From Mucilaginibacter hurinus (lineage in GTDB: Bacteria > Bacteroidota > Bacteroidia > Sphingobacteriales > Sphingobacteriaceae), in assembly GCF_003324525.1 (NCBI RefSeq), contig NZ_QGDC01000005.1:248001-312000 (forward strand): DNA of 64,000 bases, in the 5' to 3' direction. Of the stretch, positions 27,311-35,660 are shown in pieces. A model generated the notes under the pieces. The model searched no databases and had not been told where the DNA came from. It was given only the letters and a program-made list of their open reading frames with translations. The position numbers and the translations under genes were made by a program. Positions within the stretch are counted from its first letter, which is position 1, and each line of letters opens with the position of its first letter.

Positions 27311-27477
27311 TTTGACCATTGTTGCCAATTGTACCATAATAAACGTGGTATTTATGCAATATAAACTGTTGCGAGAGCAAAAGTATTCGTCATCACACCC
27401 TTTTTAGCCATCTTTTGCGGTGTACGTGCTTATACAAATTAAGGGCAAGGGAGCGCGTAGTGTGGTGTAAAAATGTA

Positions 27478-28782
27478 TTATTTTTTAACCAGGTCTGCAG
27501 TGTTTATTTCATTACTTAGTAATGTATTAAACAATTCCCATCGTCTTGCGGCATTCTTTACTGTACCACCGTTACGCTCTATATAATCGCGTACCAGGTC
27601 CTGCCCATAGTTGTAATTGATTACATAGCTGCGGTACTTTTTAATAAAGCTTATTGATTTATTGGCCGTTTCATTATTCATTAGCGCGTACTTTTTAAGG
27701 AATGAAAGCGCCTCGTACTCTGACATGGTTTTATTAATAAGTCCCCTGGCGGCTTCGTTACGGGCATAATCTAAAGTGCCTTTTAATGCCAGGGCTTTAA
27801 AGTAAAGCTCAACACCGGCAGTATCAAGCCCGGCAAGCGGAAGCAACACATTTTTGGCAAACTTAACCTTCTCGTCGCCCGGGAAGGCCATCTCCACACC
27901 AAAGTTGGCGCTGCCTTCGGCAATAAGCGATTGCGGACTAAACAATGGGTATAAAGAGATTTCAACCCAGCCTTTGTCGCGGTACAGATTTTTCTCAAGC
28001 AACATATTATATACGTGGTGCCCCGGATAGCTCTCATGGCTGCCTACATCAATAGCCCGGTTTATAAAAATTTTAGTATCAGTATTTATCTGCACATTGC
28101 TGGTGTAATTACCCTTATACCAGTTATAGCCCGACCATGGTTTATCAGTAACAAACTCCAGCGAAAAACCTTCACCCGCGGGAAGCTTGTAATGGCTTAA
28201 AGTGCGCTTTTTTGCTTCGGCTATGGCCGCTTTCATTACTGCATCCAGTTTGTCCTTAGGGATCACGAAATTATTGGCAAGTTTTTGAAAGCGGTCGTTC
28301 ACATTGCCGCGCCCCGGCAATATGCTATCCAGTAAATCAATTTGCTTTTTGAAATGATCTTCAGTGTATACTGGCGCAGTAGCGCCAAATAGTTGCTTCG
28401 ATTCGTCATCGAAGGTGAGGTAATCTTCTGAATATATACGTACGCGCTCACTAAAGGCAATTAATTGGTTATAAAGCCACTTTGCCCGTATACGGTTTGA
28501 ATCAACTGTTGCGGCTTCACCTTCATCTTTGAGCGCATTCATCAACTCGTTTATTGATGCCAGCAAACTATCCTTAGGGAATTTGTCGGCAGGAGATGTC
28601 TTTGGCTTTAGCGAATCCGGCCCGTAGTAGGCATCAACAAAATCTTCATCGTATTGCCCGATGGTAAGGCCTAGGCGCACGTATTCGCAGGCTAATAAAT
28701 TAAGCCGCTGATTTTCTTTTTCGGTATTTTGTTTACATGATAATGTAAACAGCACAGGCAGCAGGAGGAACAATTTTTTCAT
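27478..28782 (-). CDS. DUF885-family lipoprotein, possible metallopeptidase
   Basis: A 434-residue protein with a lipoprotein signal (FTLSC, lipidated Cys16). The motif HESYPGHH (249-256) and a later Glu (AEGSANFGVEMAF) match the DUF885 family, whose HExxPGHH sequence resembles a zinc peptidase site. Substrate unknown. It stands alone on the minus strand with no clear promoter. A function in peptide degradation at the membrane is an inference from the motif. Confidence 0.75.
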   Translation of the reverse strand: MKKLFLLLPVLFTLSCKQNTEKENQRLNLLACEYVRLGLTIGQYDEDFVDAYYGPDSLKPKTSPADKFPKDSLLASINELMNALKDEGEAATVDSNRIRAKWLYNQLIAFSERVRIYSEDYLTFDDESKQLFGATAPVYTEDHFKKQIDLLDSILPGRGNVNDRFQKLANNFVIPKDKLDAVMKAAIAEAKKRTLSHYKLPAGEGFSLEFVTDKPWSGYNWYKGNYTSNVQINTDTKIFINRAIDVGSHESYPGHHVYNMLLEKNLYRDKGWVEISLYPLFSPQSLIAEGSANFGVEMAFPGDEKVKFAKNVLLPLAGLDTAGVELYFKALALKGTLDYARNEAARGLINKTMSEYEALSFLKKYALMNNETANKSISFIKKYRSYVINYNYGQDLVRDYIERNGGTVKNAARRWELFNTLLSNEINTADLVKK

Positions 28783-28923
28783 AGAGATGTACAGGTAGCA
28801 TACAGCATGCGAAGTTATTTATAATAAATAAATAACCACCATCCTATCAGCAGTTGAACTGTTAAAATGTTTAGCAGTATTTGAAATTAATCAAGGGCTA
28901 TAGGTGAGCTATCTGCGTTTTTA

Positions 28924-29625
28924 TTAAGTGGTTTTTGCCGCAGGTGCCTTAACAGGCTTAACCGCCAAAGGCAACTCTGCCAAAACAGTGCGCCCGCCTT
29001 TAACCACTTCGCCAATGCTAACGTTAACCTTTGTACCCAATGGCAAAAAAACGTCAACCCGCGATCCAAATTTTATAAAACCGAATTGCTGCCCCTGTTC
29101 CACTACATCACCCTCCTTTACATACCAAACAATACGGCGTGCAAGTGCACCTGCTATTTGCCTGAACAGTACGGGCACCCCCGCATGATTTTCAATGACT
29201 ACAGTTGTGCGCTCATTTTCGGTTGACGATTTAGGGTGCCAGGCCACCAGGTATTCCCCGGGATGATATTTAAAATATTTTATCACGCCCGCAATAGGGT
29301 TGCGGTTAACATGCACATTAATAGGCGACATAAAAACCGATATCTGTATGCGTTTGTCTTTTAAAAACTCAGTTTCTTCAGTCTCCTCGATAACAACAAC
29401 TTTACCGTCGGCGGGGCAAAGTACATGCGTTTCGTCGGTAGCTATGCGCAAACTCGGGCTTCTGAAAAACTGCAGAATAATAATAAAAAGCAAGGCGGAT
29501 AAAATATAAACGACCCATTTTAAGGTGTAAGCATCAGGTAAATAAAACTGTATAAGAGCATTAAGTATAAATATGAACAAGATGCATAAGGCAATAGACG
29601 TGTAGCCCTCTTTATGTATGGTCAT
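28924..29625 (-). CDS. psd: Phosphatidylserine decarboxylase proenzyme
   Basis: A 233-residue short-type decarboxylase that makes phosphatidylethanolamine. It should self-cleave at the GS in FIKFGSRVDVF (Gly187-Ser188), where Ser becomes the pyruvoyl cofactor. Two N-terminal hydrophobic segments (about 10-27, 33-50) anchor it. An Ala/Lys/Pro tail of 15 residues follows the alpha subunit. It follows cdsA by 31 bp, joining two phospholipid steps in one operon. Confidence 0.95.
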   Translation of the reverse strand: MTIHKEGYTSIALCILFIFILNALIQFYLPDAYTLKWVVYILSALLFIIILQFFRSPSLRIATDETHVLCPADGKVVVIEETEETEFLKDKRIQISVFMSPINVHVNRNPIAGVIKYFKYHPGEYLVAWHPKSSTENERTTVVIENHAGVPVLFRQIAGALARRIVWYVKEGDVVEQGQQFGFIKFGSRVDVFLPLGTKVNVSIGEVVKGGRTVLAELPLAVKPVKAPAAKTT

Positions 29626-29656
29626 TGTATTTTATTGGTTTATGTAATATGCAAAA

Positions 29657-30466
29657 CTAAGAATTTGAAATGAAGAACAGGTATGCATAAACAATAGGTG
29701 CAGCAAGCAGCAACCCGTCAAACCTATCAAGCAAACCACCATGGCCGGGCAACAAGCCGCCGCTATCCTTCACATTGATGCTGCGCTTGAACATGGATTC
29801 TATCAAATCGCCCATGGTGCCAAACACACTGATGATTGCACCGGTAATTATCCATTGCGGTAAAGTAAGTTCAGGATAATACTTATTGAGCAGAACAGCC
29901 ACACCTGCGGTTATAACAATACCGCCGATAAAGCCTTCCCAGGTTTTTTTTGGCGAATGCCGTTCAAACAGCTTTGTACGCCCCAGTTGTGTACCTACAA
30001 GATAGGCACCTGTATCATTTGCCCAAAGCATCAGCAAAAAACCAAGTGGTATATGAAAATTGAAGTCGCCGCCTACAAACCCCATGGCATGGAAGAATGT
30101 AAAGGGTACCACGGTAAACAATATGCCTAAAAAGCAATACGCTATATTAGTAAATGGTTGCGCAGATGATTTTTTAAATAACTCCTGCACGAATATCGAT
30201 CCAAGCAATACAGGTATAATAAACAATATAAGCTTGTTTGAAGGATAGTAGCATTCAATGGCGAAACCTGCAAAAACAAAAAAACCATTTACTAGGCCGG
30301 TGTACAAATTAGGGTCGGGGCCGCTTTGTTTTATAAGCTTGTTAAACTCATGCAAGCACAATATGCTGAGCAACAGGTAAAACGTAGTAAAGACTACCGC
30401 GCCCAGCAACACCGAGCCTAACATTACAATAATAAAAAAGAAGCCTGTAATGGCGCGTAACCTCAT
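29657..30466 (-). CDS. cdsA: Phosphatidate cytidylyltransferase
   Basis: A 269-residue inner-membrane enzyme that makes CDP-diacylglycerol from phosphatidate and CTP. Eight or so hydrophobic segments fill the chain. The C-terminal signature RSINVKDSGGLLPGHGGLLD, followed by RFDGLL, is diagnostic. It overlaps the preceding DUF2007 gene by 4 bp (ATGA) and leads into psd. Confidence 0.95.
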   Translation of the reverse strand: MRLRAITGFFFIIVMLGSVLLGAVVFTTFYLLLSILCLHEFNKLIKQSGPDPNLYTGLVNGFFVFAGFAIECYYPSNKLILFIIPVLLGSIFVQELFKKSSAQPFTNIAYCFLGILFTVVPFTFFHAMGFVGGDFNFHIPLGFLLMLWANDTGAYLVGTQLGRTKLFERHSPKKTWEGFIGGIVITAGVAVLLNKYYPELTLPQWIITGAIISVFGTMGDLIESMFKRSINVKDSGGLLPGHGGLLDRFDGLLLAAPIVYAYLFFISNS

Positions 30467-30675
30467 ATATTAATTTCATTGAGCACCATAACTTCTATAG
30501 CATGACTGAAGTCGCGCTGGTGTATATAAACCTCGATGTTGCCAAAAGATTGGTGTGATGAATCCTGGCGGTTAAGCAATACGGCGTCAATATGGTGCTC
30601 GGTAAGTACCTGCTTAATTATTTCCGACTGATAAAAATTGAATGAAGTGAATATCTTAATCCAGTTTTTTTCCAT
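30463..30675 (-). CDS. DUF2007 family small protein
   Basis: A 70-residue protein starting at MEKNWIKIF (ATG 30675). An upstream in-frame start would run deep into the CPBP gene. The pattern 'two-strand, helix, then VLLNRQDSS' fits DUF2007, a small alpha/beta domain seen near membrane proteins and thought to be a signal or peptide-binding module. Its start overlaps the CPBP stop (TAATG) and its end overlaps cdsA (ATGA), so three genes are translated in series. Confidence 0.75.
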   Translation of the reverse strand: MEKNWIKIFTSFNFYQSEIIKQVLTEHHIDAVLLNRQDSSHQSFGNIEVYIHQRDFSHAIEVMVLNEINI

Positions 30676-31607
30676 TAATAACCCGCTAATTGTTTTTTGT
30701 TTAACGCGATTTTCCGGTAAACCCACAACAAAAATAGTACAAATATTACGCTAACAATGTAGGCGTTGTAATTAAATATATGCGGATCATCAGGATTTGT
30801 TTTTATCATTTTTTGCTGGTACAGGTACGTGGCAATAACCGCCGTTGCGTTATTTATAAAGTGCGCCCATACAGCCGGCCATATACTTCCGCTCCAGGCT
30901 ACCATATAACCAAACAGAACGCCCAGCATCATACGGGGCAAAAAGCCAAAAAACTGCACATGCAAAGCACTGAACAATATAGCCGTTACCCATACGGCCG
31001 CATGGATATTACCCGTCCAACGTTGTAAAATTGTTTGCAAACACCCCCTGAACAAAAACTCTTCGGCCAGCGCAGGCAACAGGCCTACAACAATTAACGA
31101 CGATATGAATTGGCCTGTCGTGTTCATCTGCAGTACAGCTTGTATCATTTTGTGTGCTGCGTCTTCCTGCTCGCGCATCCATAGTTCAATGCCCTTTAAA
31201 AAATCCGGCAACACCAGCTGCTGGTTGATATTTACCATAATTTCCATCACCGGGTTAAACAGAAACATAATAACCAGTACCAACGGAATTAAAAAATAAT
31301 TAAAGTTTATGTTTGGCTTTAGATAGCTGTCCCCATCGTGCATAATTAGGTAGGCGAAAAAGATGGCGGGGGCTAAAAACATGCCGATGGTGTTTCCAAC
31401 GGCCAGTAATATCTTTAACGCACTTATAACTTCGGGCGGTGATGTAACCGAGGCAGTGCCGGCTTGTATCATTGCATCCCCGCCGTAAAGCGCCCCAATA
31501 ATTAGCATGGACAACAATATACCTAAAACGGCACAGCCAAAAACTGTTAGTATAAGATAAACCAGTTGCATGGGCGGCTTAACCGCATAATGCCGATCGT
31601 CAGTCAT
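30675..31607 (-). CDS. CPBP-family intramembrane metalloprotease
   Basis: A 310-residue membrane protein with about eight helices. The Abi/CPBP (Rce1-like) motifs are EEFLFRG (EExxxR), SALHVQFFG and WAHFINN, which supply the Glu and His ligands within the membrane. In eukaryotes relatives cut prenylated proteins. Bacterial substrates are mostly unknown. It heads the CPBP-DUF2007-cdsA-psd operon and is divergent from dusB. Confidence 0.9.
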   Translation of the reverse strand: MTDDRHYAVKPPMQLVYLILTVFGCAVLGILLSMLIIGALYGGDAMIQAGTASVTSPPEVISALKILLAVGNTIGMFLAPAIFFAYLIMHDGDSYLKPNINFNYFLIPLVLVIMFLFNPVMEIMVNINQQLVLPDFLKGIELWMREQEDAAHKMIQAVLQMNTTGQFISSLIVVGLLPALAEEFLFRGCLQTILQRWTGNIHAAVWVTAILFSALHVQFFGFLPRMMLGVLFGYMVAWSGSIWPAVWAHFINNATAVIATYLYQQKMIKTNPDDPHIFNYNAYIVSVIFVLFLLWVYRKIALNKKQLAGY

Positions 31608-31622
31608 GTAGGTAAATTTTTG

Positions 31623-31630
31623 TATTTTTG
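31623..31630 (+). promoter_or_regulatory. -7 box of dusB
   Basis: TATTTTTG matches TANNTTTG and ends 19 nt before the dusB ATG. It lies in the short divergent spacer with the CPBP gene. No -33 TTTG is seen. Confidence 0.5.
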
Positions 31631-31649
31631 TTCCGGCTAAAGATAAGCG

Positions 31650-32642
31650 ATGTCTGTTCGAATTGGAAATATTGATTTAGGGGAATTCCCGCTATTGCTG
31701 GCACCAATGGAGGATGTAAGTGATCCGCCGTTTCGTTACGTGTGTAAGCAAAACGGTGCCGATATGATGTATACAGAGTTCATATCGTCAGAAGGATTGA
31801 TACGGGATGCCGCCAAAAGCCTGAAAAAGCTGGACGTTTTTGAATATGAACGCCCTATAGGTATACAGATATTTGGCAGTGATATCGACCACATGCGCGA
31901 AGCTACCGAGATTGCTACACAGGCTGGCCCCGACCTGATGGACATCAACTATGGCTGCCCGGTAAAACAGGTAGCCTGCCGCGGCGCCGGCGCGAGCTTA
32001 TTGCAGGACATAGATAAAATGGTTGCCATGACTAAGGCTGTTGTTGAAGCCACCCACTTGCCGGTAACTGTAAAAACCCGCCTGGGCTGGGATGATAATA
32101 CAAAAAATGTTTACGAGGTTGCGGAGCGTTTACAGGATGTTGGCATACAGGCCCTTACCATACATGGCCGTACCCGCTCGCAGATGTACAAAGGATCAGC
32201 AGACTGGTCATTGATCCATCAGATTAAGAAAAACCCGCGTATAAAAATTCCGATTTTCGGTAATGGGGATATCGATTCTCCTGAAAAAGCAGCCGCGTGG
32301 CGTATGGAATATGAGGTTGATGGAATGATGATAGGGCGCGCATCCATCGGATATCCATGGATATTCCGGGAGGTGAAGCATTACTTTAAAACCGGCGAAT
32401 TGCTGGACGGACCAACTATTGCCGAACGTATTGGAGTTTGCCGTACGCACCTCGAAAAATCAATAGAGTGGAAAGGCCTGCGTACCGGTATATTTGAGAT
32501 GCGGAGGCATTACTCCAACTACTTTAAAGGCATTGATCATTTCAAAGAGTTCAGGATGCGGCTTGTAACAGCGGCCACGTTGGAAGAAGTGCAAGATATC
32601 CTGTGTGAAATTGATGTCAAATATTCGCATGAAATGGCGTGA
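31650..32642 (+). CDS. dusB: tRNA-dihydrouridine synthase
   Basis: A 330-residue flavoprotein that reduces uridines in tRNA. The barrel motifs are LLAPMEDVSDPPFR, the active-site NYGCPVKQVACRGAGASLL (catalytic Cys) and TIHGRTRSQMYKG. The C-terminal helical domain contains the RRHYSNYFKGI segment. The closest type is DusB by its N-terminal signature. Followed 48 bp later by apaG. Confidence 0.93.
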   Translation: MSVRIGNIDLGEFPLLLAPMEDVSDPPFRYVCKQNGADMMYTEFISSEGLIRDAAKSLKKLDVFEYERPIGIQIFGSDIDHMREATEIATQAGPDLMDINYGCPVKQVACRGAGASLLQDIDKMVAMTKAVVEATHLPVTVKTRLGWDDNTKNVYEVAERLQDVGIQALTIHGRTRSQMYKGSADWSLIHQIKKNPRIKIPIFGNGDIDSPEKAAAWRMEYEVDGMMIGRASIGYPWIFREVKHYFKTGELLDGPTIAERIGVCRTHLEKSIEWKGLRTGIFEMRRHYSNYFKGIDHFKEFRMRLVTAATLEEVQDILCEIDVKYSHEMA

Positions 32643-32690
32643 TATTTGACAGTAGATTTTATATTTGAAAACAGTATACTTTCCAAACGT

Positions 32691-33077
32691 ATGGCAACCA
32701 CTATAACTGAAGGTGTTAAAGTGTCGGTTGAGACACTTTACCAGCCAGAATATTCAAACCCGGCTAATGACCATTTTATGTTCGCTTACAAAGTTAGCAT
32801 TGAAAATATGGGGAATTATGCTGTACAACTCATAAGCCGTCACTGGCATATTTTTGACTCCAACGGAGTAAAGCGTGAAGTTGAAGGGGAAGGTGTAGTA
32901 GGACAACAACCAGTTATTGAACCTGGCAACTTGCATGAATATGTTTCAGGCTGTAACCTTAAAACGGACATGGGCAGCATGAAAGGCGAATATCAAATGG
33001 TACGCCTGCTTGATAATTCGGCATTTGAAGTACAGATACCGGAATTTTGTTTGATAGCGCCCTACAGGATGAATTAA
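32691..33077 (+). CDS. apaG: ApaG domain protein
   Basis: A 128-residue protein of the ApaG/DUF525 family, a fibronectin-like beta-sandwich. ATG at 32691 (MATTITEGVKV) is chosen over an in-frame TTG at 32646. Motifs are FAYKVSIENMG, LISRHWHIFDSNG and VVGQQPVIEPG, the conserved nucleotide/phosphate-binding loop region. In enterobacteria apaG sits with apaH in Ap4A turnover, but no apaH is near, and its role here is unknown. A strong terminator follows. Confidence 0.92.
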   Translation: MATTITEGVKVSVETLYQPEYSNPANDHFMFAYKVSIENMGNYAVQLISRHWHIFDSNGVKREVEGEGVVGQQPVIEPGNLHEYVSGCNLKTDMGSMKGEYQMVRLLDNSAFEVQIPEFCLIAPYRMN

Positions 33078-33120
33078 TTTAAGATTTGGGGCTTAATAAG
33101 CAAGATAGATATAATACAAA

Positions 33121-33154
33121 AAAATCCCGGCTGATTACAGCCGGGATTTTTTTG
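33121..33154 (+). terminator. Terminator after apaG
   Basis: AAAAATCCCGGCTG (33121-33134) pairs with CAGCCGGGATTTTT (33139-33152) around ATTA, followed by more T. It could work in both directions between converging genes. Confidence 0.9.
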
Positions 33155-33216
33155 TGGTCATTCTTTTCATCCAGAATGATAATTTGTTTTTTTAATTGAC
33201 GCTTACGTTCAACGCC

Positions 33217-33942
33217 TTAGTCTCGCCTGTTAAACAAAAACGAAGCGTAATAAACCAGCGTAGCCAAGGCACTTAAAGCGGCAACTACGTAAGTCATGGC
33301 AGCCCACCACAAGGCATCCTTACCTTGCTCATTTTCTTCAGGAGTTTGCATAACTCTCGAGGTATTAAGCCAGGCAAGTGCACGTTTACTTGCATCAAAC
33401 TCAACCGGCAGCGTTATAAAGCTAAAAGTAGTTACCAACGCCAGCGCAGCTACCCCGATGGCTAAAATGTACGGATTGTTGCTAAATATAAGTATCATGA
33501 TGCCTATAGTCAGCGTCCACTGGGTTAAAGTTGACGCTACATTTATAACCGGCACCATGGCAGAACGAAAGGTTAACCATCCGTAAGCTTTGGCATGTTG
33601 TACCGCGTGACCGCACTCATGCGCGGCGACAGCCGCTGCGGCAACGCTGCGGCTATGATAAACATCAGGGCTCAGATTGACTGTTTTATCAGCCGGATTG
33701 TAATGGTCTGTCAGTTGTCCTTCAACTGATATAACTTTTACATCTGTTATGCCATAGTCGCGTAACATGCGTTCGGCTATCTCGGCGCCTGAAAGCCCTG
33801 AAAGCAAACCTATCTCTGAATATTGTTTAAATTTACTTTTAAATCGCCATTGCACAATAAAACTTACAAGTGCTACGCCGATCATCAGGAATATGGCCGA
33901 ATTATACGGTATAAACCCGGTTATAAATGCTAAATTATCCAT
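33217..33942 (-). CDS. Membrane zinc metallopeptidase (YugP type)
   Basis: A 241-residue membrane protein with the zinc motif HECGH at 108-112, inside AAHECGHAVQHAKAY. Helices occur at about 15-32, 130-155, 158-178 and near the C-terminus. This is the Zn_peptidase_2/YugP family (Pfam PF04298), of unknown substrate, possibly acting on membrane proteins. Monocistronic between two convergent or divergent neighbours. Confidence 0.9.
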   Translation of the reverse strand: MDNLAFITGFIPYNSAIFLMIGVALVSFIVQWRFKSKFKQYSEIGLLSGLSGAEIAERMLRDYGITDVKVISVEGQLTDHYNPADKTVNLSPDVYHSRSVAAAAVAAHECGHAVQHAKAYGWLTFRSAMVPVINVASTLTQWTLTIGIMILIFSNNPYILAIGVAALALVTTFSFITLPVEFDASKRALAWLNTSRVMQTPEENEQGKDALWWAAMTYVVAALSALATLVYYASFLFNRRD

Positions 33943-33999
33943 GTTTAAATATTTTGTAATAAAGTTAATTCAAAAAGCATTCCGTAAAATATTATAAAC

Positions 34000-35148
34000 G
34001 TGCTACAAGGTCAAACATTTTCTTACTGGGAGAAAACTTCATTTATTAATAACACCGACGTTATTGTTATTGGCAGCGGGCTGGTTGGCCTTAGCGCTGC
34101 CCTGCGCTTAAAGCAACAGCGGCCTGCCTTAAAAGTTTTGGTACTGGAACGCGGCTTCTTACCTACGGGAGCCAGTACAAAAAATGCCGGATTTGCCTGC
34201 TTTGGCACTGTGACAGAGCAAATTGCTAATGTAAAAGCCTCTACCGAGGAGGAAGCTATGTGGCTTGTTGCCTACAGATGGCGGGGGTTGCACAGGCTAA
34301 GGCAAAACCTGGGAGATGCCCATATTGCTTATCAGCCGCATGGCGGGTACGAATTATTCCTGACACACGAAAGCGAACGCGCTGAAGCAGCGGTAGAACA
34401 ATTAACATATTTTAACAAACTGGTGCAGCAAGCTATTGGTGAACGCGACATTTATTCAGTGGCTGATGCCAAAATAGCAGGCTTTGGTATAAAAGGCGTA
34501 AGTCATATGATTTATAACCGGTGCGAAGGGCAGCTTAACACGGGTATGATGATGCGGGTGTTATTGCAAAAGGTTTACAACAATGGCGTAATGGTGTTAA
34601 ATAATTGCAACATCCAAACTGTAGAAGACCAGGGTAACGTGGTAATGGTAACTACATCGCAGGGAAATTTTAAAACGGGCAAAGTGATACTGGCTACCAA
34701 TGCCTTTGCTGCACAGTTATTTCCCGGTCTCGATGTTAAGCCGGGACGCGGACAGGTATTGGTAACCAAACCTGTTGAAGGACTAAAATTAAAGGGCACC
34801 TACCATTTCGACGAAGGGTTTTATTATTTTAGAAATATAGAAGGCCGTATATTACTGGGCGGCGGGCGTAACCTTGACTTTGATGCTGAACGCACGTGGG
34901 AATTTGGCCACACCCAAGGGGTAAAAGAAAAATTATTGTATTATTTAAATAACGTTATACTGCCGGGGCAAAAATTTGACGTTGACTACTGGTGGAGCGG
35001 CATTATGGGTTTTGGAGAGGAGTTGAGCCCGATAGTTAAACAATTAAAGCCAAATATATATTGCGCCGTGCGTTGCAATGGTATGGGGGTAGCTATGGGT
35101 AGCTTAGTGGGTGAAGAAGTAGCAGATATGCTTTTAAATAACTTATAA
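34000..35148 (+). CDS. FAD-dependent amino-acid-oxidase-type oxidoreductase
   Basis: A 382-residue DAO-family flavoprotein. The dinucleotide motif is VIGSGLVGLSAALRLKQ (about 22-38). GASTKNAGFACFG and the C-terminal GMGVAMGSLVGEEVAD contact FAD. Such enzymes oxidise amino or hydroxy acids, but the substrate is not predicted here. GTG at 34000 is chosen, since no ATG occurs before the FAD motif. Single gene. Confidence 0.85.
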   Translation: MLQGQTFSYWEKTSFINNTDVIVIGSGLVGLSAALRLKQQRPALKVLVLERGFLPTGASTKNAGFACFGTVTEQIANVKASTEEEAMWLVAYRWRGLHRLRQNLGDAHIAYQPHGGYELFLTHESERAEAAVEQLTYFNKLVQQAIGERDIYSVADAKIAGFGIKGVSHMIYNRCEGQLNTGMMMRVLLQKVYNNGVMVLNNCNIQTVEDQGNVVMVTTSQGNFKTGKVILATNAFAAQLFPGLDVKPGRGQVLVTKPVEGLKLKGTYHFDEGFYYFRNIEGRILLGGGRNLDFDAERTWEFGHTQGVKEKLLYYLNNVILPGQKFDVDYWWSGIMGFGEELSPIVKQLKPNIYCAVRCNGMGVAMGSLVGEEVADMLLNNL

Positions 35149-35150
35149 CG

Positions 35151-35219
35151 ACACTGAATGTCGGCTGCTAAATACCGAAGTTTTCCGCTTCGGGATATTA
35201 AACAATCAACATTCAGTGT
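35151..35219. terminator. Nested inverted repeat between convergent genes
   Basis: ACACTGAATGT (35151-35161) pairs with ACATTCAGTGT (35209-35219), and within it CCGAAG (35175-35180) pairs with CTTCGG (35188-35193). It separates the FAD oxidoreductase and csbD genes and probably acts as a bidirectional end signal, though no long T-run follows. Confidence 0.5.
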
Positions 35220-35229
35220 TCGATATTAA

Positions 35230-35415
35230 TTAAAGGCTGTTAATCCAGTTTACCAGATCTTCACGTGCTTTACCTGTTTTTTGCTGCAGGCGTCCTAAAA
35301 ATTCATCGTCTTTACCTTCTTCGTGTTTCAAGTCATCGTCGGTTAAATCGCCGTAAGCTTGTTTTATTTTTCCTTTGAGCTCGTTCCAGCCACCTTTTAC
35401 TTCTAATTTATCCAT
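35230..35415 (-). CDS. CsbD family stress protein
   Basis: A 61-residue charged helical protein with the CsbD signature [20 protein letters not shown]. CsbD-like proteins are induced by general stress, with no known biochemical role. Monocistronic on the minus strand, with the repeat-rich spacer upstream. Confidence 0.9.
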   Translation of the reverse strand: MDKLEVKGGWNELKGKIKQAYGDLTDDDLKHEEGKDDEFLGRLQQKTGKAREDLVNWINSL

Positions 35416-35511
35416 AACGTTTTTTATTTAGATGTATTTGGATAACAGGCCAGGGGGGAGATTGTTTATGGAGATAGCGGCAAGAGTTAAGAAGCAAGAT
35501 TTTAAGAAATT

Positions 35512-35593
35512 GTGATTGCGGGGGAGGAACGACGAAGCAACCTCGTCGCAGGTAATGACGCGAGGAGATTGCCACGCTATCGCTCGCAATGAC
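35512..35593. repeat. Intergenic repeat with GTCATTGCGAG-type ends, copy A
   Basis: The 82-bp copy starts GTGATTGCGGG and ends CTCGCAATGAC. The ends are inverted repeats of each other (9 of 11 positions). Read on the minus strand, GTCATTGCGAGCGATAGCG then GGCAATCTC matches copy B at 39597. Outer flanks add an AAGAGTTAAGAAGCAAGA-like phrase (from about 35473) whose complement reappears at 35630-35658. The spacer between csbD and acs holds no coding frame. Confidence 0.7.
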
Positions 35594-35660
35594 ACAAATT
35601 GAAAAGGCAGAAGAAAAAATCCTCTGCCTCTCAATTCTTGATTCTAAGATCTTGACTCTA

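Noticed and set aside
35428..35634. 68-residue minus-strand frame in the csbD-acs spacer
   Set aside because: It is read through the palindromic repeat element and has no protein-like composition.
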